NCBI GenBank assembly: GCA_008692225.1
Contig: VICG01000012.1
Location: forward strand, 186,001 to 250,000
Reading direction: 5' to 3'
Source of the DNA: Monilinia fructicola
Lineage: Eukaryota; Ascomycota; Leotiomycetes; Helotiales; Sclerotiniaceae
DNA: 64,000 nucleotides
The translations under genes and the position numbers were made by a program. The notes beneath the pieces are model-generated. The model worked only from the letters and a program-made list of their open reading frames with translations. It made no database searches and had not been told where the DNA came from. Shown piece after piece: positions 36,063 through 46,761 of the stretch (the stretch's first letter is position 1; every line of letters starts with the position of its first letter).

Positions 36063-36267
36063 ACATTTAGGATCACATCATGTTTTTGCCCGAAGTCTTG
36101 AATTACGGATATCTTTAATGGCCATATACGTAACTCATATATAGCGTATACATTATATTTACACTATTTAGACACATCTATATTATGTATAGCTTTATTA
36201 CATGCAAACCATATGTAGAATTTTTATATCATATAGAATTTTATATATTATATATAGACTAGCTCTC

Positions 36268-36404
36268 GCGGAAAATCAATTTTCAGACTTTGAATTCGTC
36301 GAATTTTATTTCTTACTAGGAGCTAGCCCGTAAACCCCTATTCCTTATTTCGTTCAAGGCTAATAAAATTCTACGAATTCAAAGTCTGAAAATTGATTTT
36401 CCGC
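36268..36404. mobile_element. Small inverted-repeat element (hairpin MITE-like)
   Basis: Two 43-base arms (36268-36310 and 36362-36404) are near-perfect reverse complements, beginning GCGGAAAATCAATTTTCAGA, around a 51-base loop. This could be a short MITE or a palindromic relic. No target duplication is clear. It lies in the intergenic region 3' of the thioesterase. Confidence 0.7.
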
Positions 36405-36840
36405 CGGTGATTATAATAATAATGATATAATAGAATGCTTTACTTGTTTTGCACATCGATTTAAACGGATAATGCTGAAAACTGAAAATGCGCAAAAGGT
36501 ATCTTCTTATAACGAGCTTTGAGTACGGCCGCTCGGGTCGGCCAATGATATAATTCGCCTAAGGCTCGATATCATATAGCAACGGCCCTTTACAACCTCC
36601 CTTGCAGCTTGTCCTGCGGAGCTTATATAATCAAGCTCCTTTACCTTACGTAGTTTTTTTTGAGCCAATCAGCTTCCAGTTAATGAGACGTTTTAAAATA
36701 TGAAAGTTGTAGATTCATAAACGAGTAGTGTATCTAAAATTAACGCTTTTTCCAGAGAAACACAAAAGATCAAATCGAGCAGAAATCCCAATACATGGAC
36801 CACTATCTTCAATTTCTTGAAGTTGAGATGAGATGACGAA
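36405..36840. other. Intergenic region between thioesterase and methyltransferase
   Basis: Contains short GC-rich inverted motifs (GGCCGCTCGGGTCGGCC near 36525) but no gene or tRNA that I can support. Confidence 0.4.
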
Positions 36841-37776
36841 TCTCATACATATTCTATGAACATGGTACAAGTGTCATCGAACACGTCTTCGGCAGCTTCA
36901 TCCATGTTTTTTTGTTTGGCTTCAGGTGAAACAATGTCCAATACCCTCACACGCCGTGAGCACTATCTGAAACTATGGCTGAGTATAAACAAAGACCATA
37001 AGTTACTAGATTTCGGCTGTGGAAACGGAGGCCCGACACGGGAAATCGCTCGATTTCTCGGTGTAAATGACGTCGGCATCGATCTGGGGCAGTATCTGAT
37101 CCAACAAGCGAGAAATCTTACAGCCGCGGCGAAATTAGAAGTTCGAGTTTCCTTCGTAGCGGCAGATTTTCTGGATATTAGATTCGAAGATGCCTCGTTT
37201 GACGGTGCCTATGCCATCGAGGCAACAGCTTACGCTCCTGACCTCCAGGCTGTCTACGCTGAGATCTCTAGGGTGCTTCGGCCAGGTGCCAGGTTTGCTG
37301 TTTATGAGTCTGTCCTGGCAAGTAAGTATCATGATGATGTTTCGAATCATCGGGTTATTCGAAGTAAATATGAGCAAGTATTTGGAGCCCCACCCCTCAG
37401 GAAAGTGTCGCCGGCAATCGAGGAAATTAAGGCAGCTGAGTTCGAGCTGGAGGTTGCAGAAGATCTAGCAGAGCGGCCAAAATGAATACCATGGTATTAT
37501 TTTATTGATGGGACGTATGTAAAGATGGTATCGCTGTCGGATACGTTTGCTAAGAATTACTATACGTCCATTATGAACTCTTTCAAGTCTCGTGACATAC
37601 TTTACTATTAACCCGGGGCATTAGAGACCCTGAGGATCTTGCGGTCAGGCACGCGTAATTAGGCAGTGGAAGTGATGACTGCCATGGATTCCCCTCGAAA
37701 ACTGGGCAAGAAAGGGATTGTTACACCGATGTACTTGGTGGTTGGGAGAAAACCTGCATCTTGAATTCCACTTCTC
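36841..37776 (+). pseudogene. Erg6/SMT-type SAM methyltransferase, broken
   Basis: The core resembles sterol 24-C-methyltransferase: FYEHGTSVIEHVFGS (in another frame just before 36900), then GETMSNTLTRREHYL, SAM motif I LDFGCGNGGPTREIARFLG, IDLGQYLIQQAR, FEDASFDGAYAIEATAYAPD (the IEAT.HAP signature with Tyr for His) and VLRPGARFAVYE. The C-terminal SMT domain follows in the same frame (IPWYY.IDG, then TPMYLVVGRKP) but behind a TGA at 37483-37485, a TAA near 37609 and a TAG near 37660. The last two fit CAA>TAA and CAG>TAG; the TGA could be CGA>TGA or two compensating A-run errors. One frameshift sits in the T-run near 36910. Erg6-like enzymes occur in fungal metabolite clusters as well as in sterol synthesis. 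The housekeeping ERG6 is unlikely to be this copy. Confidence 0.8.
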
Positions 37777-38370
37777 TCATAACTTAGAATTGCGCGTTTT
37801 TCATATCAGTTCGACATATCATGCTTCTAATTAACAAGAAAAATGACTGCTCTAAGGTCAATACATAGTGCGAGGGACTTAGTCAAAAGTCAGGGATACT
37901 GGGCCTGGATTTAGACTGTGCAGTTAATCGTAGACTAGCGAAATAGCTCTGCTTGTTCAATAAAACTTAGACAATCCGTGAAGCGTTCAAGCAACATGCA
38001 AGGAAAACAGGCGTGTAATTCGAAGACATTTGAGCGGATGTCTTGTAGACAAAGTCTGTACACGATGCTAGAGGCTTCGGCTTTGTAGCCAGATCCATCA
38101 AGAGCTGATCATTAAGACGGGCAAATCACAGAATCATGCAACAAAACATAACGAGGCGTATCATAACAACCAATTCAGATTTTCGCATTACTGCTATGCA
38201 AACAATCCAGTTAGGAAGGTTGCATCCGATTTTGGGCTAACTGTTGTTATCTTTACTTAGCTTCTAGCCTTAGCTCTTAATACTCACCGTTCGAATCATT
38301 AAGTACCTGCTTCCATTGCTCTTTTATAGTAACAAATTCAAACCTTGAGCAGCTCTTTCTACCCGCCCTT
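37777..38370. other. Intergenic, no gene seen
   Basis: Ordinary composition, several TCTTGTAGACA-like short words, no frame with family resemblance. Confidence 0.4.
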
Positions 38371-39162
38371 CATGGATGTGCACACACTCTATCATATGCT
38401 TCGGCTTGAAGTGCTGCATCCGAACCTGTTCACCTTTAGCAGAGATGGGCCGCTTCCGCTTATGTGGAAGAACCTTACCACTCGGTCTAAATCACTTCAA
38501 CCATCGGAAGTTGAAGCTCTGACAGATCGTACAGCACTCATAGCAGGCGGCCCCTCTGGTTGTGGGCTTCAACTCGCCAAAATCCTCGCAATGCCCTGTT
38601 CCCATCTAATCATCACCGCACCAAACTCCCAGCGTGATCAGCAGATTGTCGAAGAGCATCTCAAGGGCCTGCCGAATGATACAATCAGAAACCTCATATC
38701 GATGTGTGGCCACTCGAGATGGAGTCCTTCCGGTCAATGCTCGAGTTCACTGATTGATTGCTCCTCCTTCCGTCTCTTTATATCGCAGTCCTCAATGCCG
38801 GCGTTTGGCATCTTTGGTTCGCCCGATTAGAAGGTTCCTTTGAGACTCACCTGCAGGTGAACTATCTCGCTTCCTGTGCCCTCTCACTCACGCTACTCAC
38901 TGTTCTTGGAAGAGGCCGTTCCCCCAATTCCCGCCCAGGTAGACTACTGAATGTTACGTCTGAGGGTCACTCACTTGAGGATATTCCCACTGGGAAAACT
39001 GCTCAAAACGTTCTAGAGAACCTTAACGACCCCAACGCTCTATCGTGCTACCAGCGCTATGGGAAGTCAAAACTCCTCAGTATGATATGGCCCCACGAAC
39101 TGGCTTCATCTATCGATAGCGCTTCCAGTGAAGTCGAGATTGCTTCCTTCAATCCCATCTGA
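38371..39162 (+). pseudogene. Short-chain dehydrogenase/reductase, broken (copy 1)
   Basis: NAD(P)-binding Rossmann motif ALIAGGPSGCGLQLAKILA (TGxxxGxG form), then HLIITAPNSQR; the frame shifts near 38700 into WPLEMESFRSMLEFTD, a TGA stop (CGA>TGA likely), then LYIAVLNAGVWH (NAG motif), LQVNYLAS, LLNVTSEGHS (catalytic Ser) and YQRYGKSK (YxxxK). The C terminus is truncated by TGA codons after 39159. It resembles retinol-dehydrogenase-like SDRs common in metabolite clusters. The ATG at about 38371 is a plausible start. An in-frame stop plus a shift plus truncation argue for a real pseudogene. Confidence 0.75.
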
Positions 39163-39887
39163 GATTTATGATCAGCCGGGAATCTCTTCTTATACTGGCT
39201 CTTCAAGATAGCTGGATCTTTTGAGTGTAATAACTAGACCAGATCTTCTTCTATTGAGATGATTTTAAATGGAAATGTTGCATCCAAGCATCCTTTTATA
39301 GCTGCTACAATATTATTGCTTATTACTTTCCCAGTTACACATTATTAATCTTCTGACTCCACCTACTTCCTAATACTGCTTGATAACTTTAATATACTTA
39401 GTTTCATTGGATGTAACTAAAGCCATAGAGGTGCCAAGAAGATACCAAGTCACAACAGTTACTTCGGTACGGTCAGTCAAATGATGAAAGACCAAAGTAA
39501 TCTAGAACACTCCTTATATGAGCGAAACATCTAACATTTCTTGGAAACTCTAAAGTGGTTCGATATAGCCACCATAGCACTGACAATTTACAGTCGTAAT
39601 CGTAATCTTAGGAGCAATTGCTATTTTCCTCTGTAAAGACTGGCAGATGGAGCAAAATTGGGTGTGACTGGATACCAGGTAAAGGGAGGTTGGAGCATCT
39701 TTACCAAGACTGACAGTTTTGTTGCGTATGCTAGAGTGAAAGGCACTACGGCACGGAAACCAAGCTCAATTTCTCTCCGGATCGTATGACTAGCAGCCCA
39801 ACGATTGATATCAGCGAGCCATAGTCCTACACAAGAACCTGAAATTCCCCACTCTCTTCCAAAGTCACCTGTTTCATAAAACCAACG
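39163..39887. other. Intergenic; unassigned - strand frame at 39621-39899
   Basis: A 92-codon - strand frame overlaps the start of the EBP-like gene. Its composition is protein-like (WLADINRWAASHTIRREIE) but I recognise no family; it may be a relic or chance. Confidence 0.3.
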
Positions 39888-40701
39888 ATGTCGCTTCATC
39901 CTTATTACCCCTTGGGTGTAGAGATCCCCAACTATATCCCCAACGAATCGAGCACTCTGGGGCTAGTTTCCACATTCACTATTACCTGCATAGTCGTACT
40001 AACGGCCACCAAAACCATCGCAACGAATGTAACTCCTCACATTACAATACCGGAACTCTCAAGCGTTCTCTGGCTTACCCTACGTACGTCTTTGTCATCT
40101 ATTCGCATCTAATGCTAACAAACAAGCAGGCGGTTCTATTCATCTTTTCCTCGAATGTTACTATGCCCGAAATTATGCGACCCTGCAAGGATCCCAGGAT
40201 TTCCTTGCGCAGCTCTGGAAAGAATACACCCTGTATGATTCGCGATATCTTACTTCGGACGCTTTTGTCATGTCTATGGAGTCCATCACCGCTTGGTGCT
40301 GGGTGCCATTATCCTTCCTTCTTGCATCTTTTATCGCTACGGATAATCCTTTCCGACACCCACTGCAAATCATCATCTCCACTGGTCAGCTGTACGGGAC
40401 AGTGTTGTATTACGGCACTTCTACATTCGACTTCTTCGTGTATGGAGTCGAGTATTCGCGGCCGGAGAACTATTACTTTTATGGGTATTATGTTTTGTTG
40501 AATGGATTTTGGATTGTGATTCCGGTTTGTGAGTGGTTTCTTGACTTTTTAGCCTCTTATATCAGATTATTGGGTGAAAATTGTGCTAATTAATATATAG
40601 TGCTTATTGCTAGTAGTGTGAGAGCCTGTGGGTGTGTTTTTGCGGAAGCCAAGAGGATCAGGACGGTGGAGATCAACGGGATTGCAAAGAAAGCTTCATA
40701 A
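39888..40701 (+). CDS. EXPERA / emopamil-binding (EBP)-type isomerase-like membrane protein
   Basis: Three exons: 39888-40083, 40130-40528 and 40601-40701 (donors GTACGT and GTGAGT; both introns short), 231 residues with no frameshift, as in EBP (about 230). EBP shifts the sterol C8-C7 double bond in the ER membrane. Residues matching the human EBP active site are kept: His70 and Glu74 in IHLFLE, Glu116 in SMESITAW, Asn190 and Trp193 in LLNGFWIVIP. LAQLWKEY and GQLYGTVLYY are family hallmarks, and four or five membrane helices are evident. The C terminus is basic. Ascomycetes normally use the unrelated ERG2 for this step, so a second EBP-type protein beside a PKS-NRPS cluster suggests a specialised substrate. 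That last point is inference. Confidence 0.88.
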
Positions 40702-41264
40702 GTAAGTATTTTCCAATGGCTAACTGTAAACTATGTTAGAGAGAATTGGTTGAGAATATGGTCTTGTCTCAAGCCGGTTGAGGATGGGTAGTTCTAGCTC
40801 GGAGAACGTAGAGCATCGGAATATGTGATACTGGTACTTACCTGGGTATACAGGAGCCCTTTATGATCAGACTACTATATAAAATCATATAAGGTGGTTT
40901 CGAATCAAATCACCCAAATTCTAAATAGAACATTGATGTTTACCAGCAAGTAAGCAATGTTATACTTAACACAATAATCAATGTTGTAAGACAACATGGA
41001 TCGTCTTAGATCACCTGATACGAAGCTTGGGAAGTCCGTCGTCCAATTCTTTGCTAACGGCTGCAATCACGATTACGTCTATTATATCTAGGCTTAATAG
41101 ACCTCGATGAACTGGAGAGTCATGAGTACAATCAAAGCTTCTCATCCTTCAATCAACCAACTTGTATTTTTGATATCACAATCCTCGGCTCACTCATTTA
41201 GATTCTTACCGCGCTTCATGTATATTGCTTCTTATATATATTCTTAGATTAATGCTCGTCTAGC
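40702..41264. other. Intergenic upstream of the 5S gene
   Basis: No gene supported. Some sequence 3' of the EBP-like gene and a short TATA-rich stretch (about 41230-41245) just before the 5S rRNA. Confidence 0.45.
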
Positions 41265-41383
41265 ACATACGACCATAGACTGAAGAGAATTGGGCATCCC
41301 GTCCGCTCTGCCATACACAAGCTTCAGATCTGTGGATTAGTAGTTGGGTGGGTGACCACCAGCGAATCCCCACTGTTGTATGT
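41265..41383 (+). rRNA. 5S ribosomal RNA
   Basis: 119 bases from ACATACGACCATAG to TGTTGTATGT. The internal GCATCCCGTCCGCTCT loop and the highly conserved TTAGTAGTTGGGTGGGTGAC region are diagnostic. Helix I pairs (ACATACGAC with GTTGTATGT), helix II pairs (CTGAAG with CTTCAG), helix III GGC/GCC, helix IV GTGG..ATCCCCAC. The pairing is preserved by compensating differences from the common filamentous-fungal sequence, so it may be functional. A T5 run (41385-41389) follows. Dispersed 5S genes are normal in Pezizomycotina. Confidence 0.92.
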
Positions 41384-41384
41384 C

Positions 41385-41389
41385 TTTTT
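41385..41389 (+). terminator. RNA polymerase III T5 terminator of the 5S gene
   Basis: Run of five T two bases after the mature 5S end, the usual pol III stop. Confidence 0.8.
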
Positions 41390-43149
41390 GGATCTTTTTG
41401 CTCTCAATATGCAGGTTCGGGGCTGTATCTTTGGAGAAGAGTTGTATAAGATCATTGTATCTATCACCTTGACAATGCTATTCACCAGGCATCCTAAAAA
41501 TTCCACGCTTTTTTGCTAGATTTATCAAGGACCCGTGCAGAATCCATGGTGTGACGTTGAAATAGTGGATGGAAGCATGATGGTTTGCGAGCCTTGATCT
41601 ACGCGAGCAGAAATGAGACTATTTTAGTGTGGTTCTAACGGAGAGTTGTTTGCCGAAGGAGACCCGGGTAGGTTAACGAGGTAGAATATAATAAGAACAT
41701 CCATACATTAATAAACATACGTCAATCTACTACAATGGGGAACGTAGGGATTGCTTTCAATGAGGCGATGAGGGGCATAACATCTCTTTGGATCATGAAA
41801 TGGGATTTGTTATCTTTTGGATTGTATCTCACAATAGGTTTAGCAGATGAAGTTGAGTAACAGTATGTTAAATCTATTTTCATCATCTACTCAGATACAA
41901 GTGGGAAGTAGGTGAGTGCAATGGGATGGCGGTAGGGAGGTCTGGAAGTTGAACGATCTGGTCGACTTTTTCAGAAGGTATCCCAAGATGTCCACTGATA
42001 TCCAATAGAATCTGAACGTTTGATCTCCTCGATGAGAACTCTCGCGGAATAAGAAAGAAGAAACTAATTAGGTATCACATGGAGTCATTTGTTTCAGTAT
42101 TGAATCAGCCTTTGGAAACTGCGTTATATTTTGAAATTTATCCGGGTTATCAACCAGTTTATATCCATTTTACTTCAAGTTCCTCTCCAACGCATAATCA
42201 CATTGCGACTCCCTCACCAGTCTTTTTTAGTGGCCCAAATAAGGGTGGGGGACTTGATACTTCGGCCTAGGCTTAGTATTGTAAGCTAACCTTTGAACTG
42301 CGGCACTGCCGATATGACAAATTGCGGTTTTTAGAAATGACTATCTATCCCGATCATTGTTATCGATATTATAGGTTCACTCTCCTCAACTATGATTGAC
42401 GGCATCTGTTAGTCATTTGCTAAAGTCAAACCCTTCACCTGTTCCAGTATAATGAATAGTCATTTTGTTGGCTTCAATATCTTTCAATATATTCACAACT
42501 TGTACTTGTTTGTCTAAACTGAATGTCGTTACCCCCAAGCACTTTTATGTAACGAAAAAAGGAGGGTTTTCTAAACAGTCTTTTCCTTCAGATACGATAT
42601 AGTCAGTTACTGCAAGAGTACTGAACTGCGGGGAGGTCAGAAGTTTTTTACGGGCCCTAATGAGCAGCGTTATGACGTACGACATCCAATGAATGGTTCG
42701 ATGGCCATAGTTAACATCGCTTGTGCTCCAGAGTTCATAGGCTGTGAGAAATACTCCGACTGCCGATTATCTCCATGCGCTTCTGATTTTTCTAGTCTTG
42801 AACTTGGACTTGATGAGTGCGAGGTTCCATGAGTGTCTTATGCAGCTGCGTTCGCTATTCTTTGGGCCCACAGCTGATGGTTGCAAACATAGTACCAATA
42901 CAAAAGATGATATGAAACTCGTACAAGCTTAAATTTTCTGGAGCAGCCATCAAATGACTGTTTCTCTCTATACTCTATCCAGTATCTGTCATCAGAAATT
43001 GATTGGATCAGAAAATTCGTGCAGATCATTCATTCATCTCCAGCGACTTGAACTGCAGCGGCAGCAATCCTCGAGGGCATTTCTCACAGATCATCCACTT
43101 GTTTGATGTATTTCTTATACCCACTCGGACTGCAGAAGGTAAAGAATGC
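41390..43149. other. 1.8 kb without a supported gene
   Basis: Scattered short frames (for example 42079-42270) without family resemblance. Composition is ordinary. Confidence 0.4.
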
Positions 43150-44150
43150 AGTCATACTAGAGGAGAGAATCTATTTGACTAATTCTTCCGTGAGAATCTA
43201 AGCTTTTCATAAGGGTGACCACCTGTAGCAAACTCGGACAGAGATTGGATCTGGCAAGTATCGAGATAGCCATTTGAGGACCCTGACGCGCAGATTGCAA
43301 GTTGGTAATTTCATAAATAGCCAGAATATTTTTGCAACGATCATACACTCGGAAGTGAAAGATCAAGGGCTACAACTAAACTCGTGCTGATTCCTGTCTA
43401 AAGCGTCTTCATGAGCAGCACGGTGAAAGGCTGTTCAATACCCTCTCATAGCATGTTTTTCCGTAAACCAATAGTTATAGCTGTAAGGATATTACCGTAA
43501 TGTAAGCTCTTAACCACGAGAAAACTGTAGATCTAAGATGAAAATAAACAGTTGTAATCTCTTTCTTGACTATAGTTTTAGAAAAGTGCGCAGAGTATAT
43601 GAGGATTGTGGTCTTGTTCTGCCCATACGAGATTGTTGGGATATAACCAAGATCGCAGGTGAGCCCATAGGTCTCGTAAAGGGCTTTTGGGAGCTGTTCT
43701 TCCTCTGGTAGTTTTCTCCTCAACAGTGTCTGAAAGAATAGAAGAGAGACAATATGTATCCATCACTACTCACATTCATAATCCGAGCTCCGCCCTCAGC
43801 TACCAACCTACCCATTATGAGTTGTGAATAAGGAACATCCGAGGTAATTAGTTGCCCGATACAGTTCAAAACTATCGGCACTAAGATTACACTCTGGAAT
43901 ATTACTTACGTCAGTATTGTTGATGATAACATCAATACTTTGCTCCAGGGAGGCATTGACCTCGGCCGCCACAGAACAGATAGAGTTGGATGATATCACA
44001 TCAAGCCCAAGAACTCAAGATTGCACGTTGGAACATGTTTCTGTGATACTCTCTGCAACTACCTCGACCTCATCCGTGGATTCTCGGGTAGGAATGAGTA
44101 GGTTTGATCCGCGTTCTTGCAAGGCTTGCTTCGAAGCCGTTTAGGTCAAT
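43150..44150 (-). pseudogene. Short-chain dehydrogenase/reductase, heavily decayed (copy 2)
   Basis: On the - strand, pieces in three frames line up with one SDR: VLGLDV behind a TGA, then AAEVNASLEQSIDVIINN, where the usual NAG reads NTD (GCT>ACT and GGC>GAC, both G-to-A), CNLSADSFEL and ATNYLG, a shift into LVAEGGARIMNVSSDG (catalytic Ser), LPEEEQLPKALYETYGL, then SYGQNKT (YxxxK), then weak FATGGHPYEKL near the C terminus. Several shifts and stops and a lost motif mark a pseudogene. It looks older than the SDR at 38.4-39.2 kb. The exact ends are approximate. Confidence 0.72.
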
Positions 44151-44775
44151 CCTAGTGCTAAGTACTTCTAAGTTTAGCGCACGGCAATTCAATGTGTTTC
44201 TGAAGGTTGCATACTATTCTTTTGTTTGAACGCCTTCGCAAATACTGATGCAAGCTCACCCCCCTCATGATCAGTCTAGTACGAATAATAAGAAATGGGC
44301 AGTAATTATAATGAATTCGTGTTTTAAACTGGTTGTTTCGAAAGAAAAAGCAGTGAAAGCTTCTGGTGGATGAAGATACGTGTTACAGGTGGAGTATTTC
44401 TGCTCTATACTCAATCCTTCTGCGTATATCTTCTTATGCAATTGTAACTAATATTGATCTCTGTACTCGTAGAGTAAACACAATAATAAGTCCAAGTCGG
44501 AGCCATAGAAGGGATTCATTCACGTGATACACTAACATTTAATCTGGGGCTCTGCCCTTCACCGCCTTCTACTTAGAGCCTTCATAATTTCCACTTCCAC
44601 AGTCAATGACATGACCTAACGACGATCCAAAAAGCTCCCATCATACGCGACGCGATTTGAATAAAGTCACTTTAAGAATAATTGACAATTTCTCCTCATT
44701 CTCATGTTTAATTAATACCTCATAAATCGTTCGTCATCTATATTATCATTTTGCATTCCCACAGGGCCATACAAA
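44151..44775. other. Promoter-side gap
   Basis: Between the SDR relic (-) and the HIRIP3-like gene (+), both of which would start outward from here. No further feature seen. Confidence 0.45.
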
Positions 44776-46206
44776 ATGCCACTCTCCGACAAAGCACTTA
44801 CCAGCGCACTTTGCAAAACGGTTCGTGATGTCTTCCACAGCGAGGAGAAAGATCAATTGAGTGTGCGATTTATCCGTACGAAAGTGGAAGAGGAACATGA
44901 ACTGGGTGAAGGCTTTTTAAATCAGGGGAAATGGAAAGATAAGAGTAAAGTGATTATTAAGGGTGAAGTTGTGAGTTTATTCTGTGAAAGAAAATAATTG
45001 AATTTGGCAGTTCATTCTAACGATGTTTTCAGGACAAACTGTTGCAAGGTGATGAAGAGAGAAGAAGAAGAGGAGGAGGAAGAGATTTGCAAAGGCTAAG
45101 AATACCAAGAAAACACCTGCGAAGAAAGTTACACCTGCAGCGAAAGGAAAGAAACGATCTTCGACCGACAAGAAAGCACCTATTCCAAAGAGACAGAAGA
45201 AAGAGGAGACCCCCGCTTCTGAGTCTGAACTTTCTGACCTTGCAGAATCTGAAGTATCAGAAATTGAATCTGAAGTGAGCGAAGATGCAACAGAAGCAAT
45301 ACCAAAGAAGAAAGTCAAGAAGACGAGTAAGACCAATTCCAAAAATGAAGTCAGCGACAACGAAGATGAAGTCGCTCCCAAGATAAACAAGAAATCACCA
45401 CTCCAGGGGGTAGTGGTCTCTTCTGATTCTGAATTGTCTGATGTTGAATCAATTGCTCAGCCAGAGGCTCTAGCCGAGTCTAAGCCCTTCAAGTCTGCTT
45501 CCCCCAAGATCCGCGATTCCTCATTATCCTCCCCACCCAAAAGTGAAGAAGAAAACTCTCCGAAACTCGCCAATGACAAAGACGCAGGCAACGATTCTGA
45601 CTCGTCAGCCATGTCTGTTGTCCTTGATGGACCTTTGTCGACCAAATCTCGCTCCAAAAAATCCAAATCCACGTCATCCAAGTCCTCAAAGGTACCGAAA
45701 ACTACCAAACCCAAAATCGCAAAAGCAAAAACCACTGCAGAACTCACAGCTAATGAGCAACTCATCAAAACTCTCCAATCGCAACTTGTCAAATGTGGAA
45801 TCCGCAAAATATGGGCTTTCGAATTGAAGAAGTGCGAGACCGAGAATGAGAAAATCAAACACTTGAAGAACATGTTAACGGAAGTGGGTATGACTGGACG
45901 GTTTAGCGAAGGAAGAGCCAGAGAAATCAAGGAGATGAGAGAATTGCAAGCGGATCTAGAGGCGGTGAAGGAAGGCGAGAAAAAGCATGGGGCTTGGGCA
46001 GAGGTTCAAGAAGAAGTGGGGGTAGTGCTAAAGAGGACAAGAAAAAGATTGAGAGTAGTGAAGATGATACCAAAAGCAAGAGCGGCAGTCTTAAAGGTGA
46101 TGAGGATGAAAGTGAGGATGAAGAGGACGTGGCAATTTCTGCAAGAGCCAGAAGAAAGAATGATTTGGCGTTCTTGGGCGATGAGGAGACCAGTGACGAT
46201 GATTGA
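44776..46206 (+). CDS. HIRIP3/DEK_C-like acidic nuclear protein (frameshifted)
   Basis: Exon 1 (44776-44970) encodes an N-terminal DEK_C-like fold (LCKTVRDVFHSEEKDQLSVR). A 62-base intron with GTGAGT donor ends at 45032. Exon 2 encodes a long Lys/Ser/Glu-rich low-complexity region, then a conserved helix pair (LVKCGIRKIWAFELKKCETE, KIKHLKNMLTEVGM.GRFS, KEMRELQADLEAV) like that of HIRA-interacting protein 3 and related fungal transcriptional-regulator proteins, then an acidic tail (ESEDEEDVAISARARRKNDLAFLGDEETSDDD in pieces) that suits histone binding. One missing base near 45060 (in a GA repeat) and one near 45999 (a G-run) shift the frame; the tail ends at 46206. Probable role: chromatin or histone chaperone. 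The domain call is moderately sure, the function less so. Confidence 0.75.
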
Positions 46207-46761
46207 GCGCTGTCATTAGTATATCCCTCGGTATATCCCCTCGTCGCGGAGTCTGTATAAAGAAATTGAGAAATTCGGATATGGTTACGGGAGTTGTCGA
46301 AATCAAGGTCATGGTTATGATATCTTGGATGCAGTTGGACGGATTGGTTTATGTCTCCATTTTTGTAGTACATTCTGGTCTGTGGGATACAACATACCTA
46401 AGATCGAGTGGATGATCTCTACAAAAACAATCCAGTTATTTTGTTACCAATTACTTTCAAGTTGAAATGTATATGTATAGTATGACCCAGAAATTTGGCT
46501 GCTAGGGAGTTATGATAGGAAGGTACAGTACGTGGCAAGGTACGTATGGCATGTAACATCATTGCTTCTAATTCTTAACCCTAAGTCCATCCTATTACCT
46601 ATTTATTTGGTGCAATTCGTCCATCGTCGTCTCTCAACGTACTCTCCATTCTCTCCCATTTTTCACTTTTTCCTATCAGCTCCGTTGTTTTTCTTTAACA
46701 TCTTCATTTCGCAGCCCTTGTAGTTTCCAATTCCTATTTTGTTTGCCATTTCTCCTTACCT
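46207..46761. other. Convergent 3' region
   Basis: Lies between the 3' ends of two convergent genes. Pyrimidine-rich in the second half. No gene. Confidence 0.5.

Noticed and set aside
36490..36660. Possible tRNA or SINE in a GC-rich intergenic block
   Set aside because: No B-box (GGTTCGANTCC) or cloverleaf pairing was found here; I noticed no tRNA elsewhere in the window either.
39621..39899. 92-codon - strand frame overlapping the EBP-like start
   Set aside because: No family recognised, and it overlaps a well-supported gene start; chance or relic.
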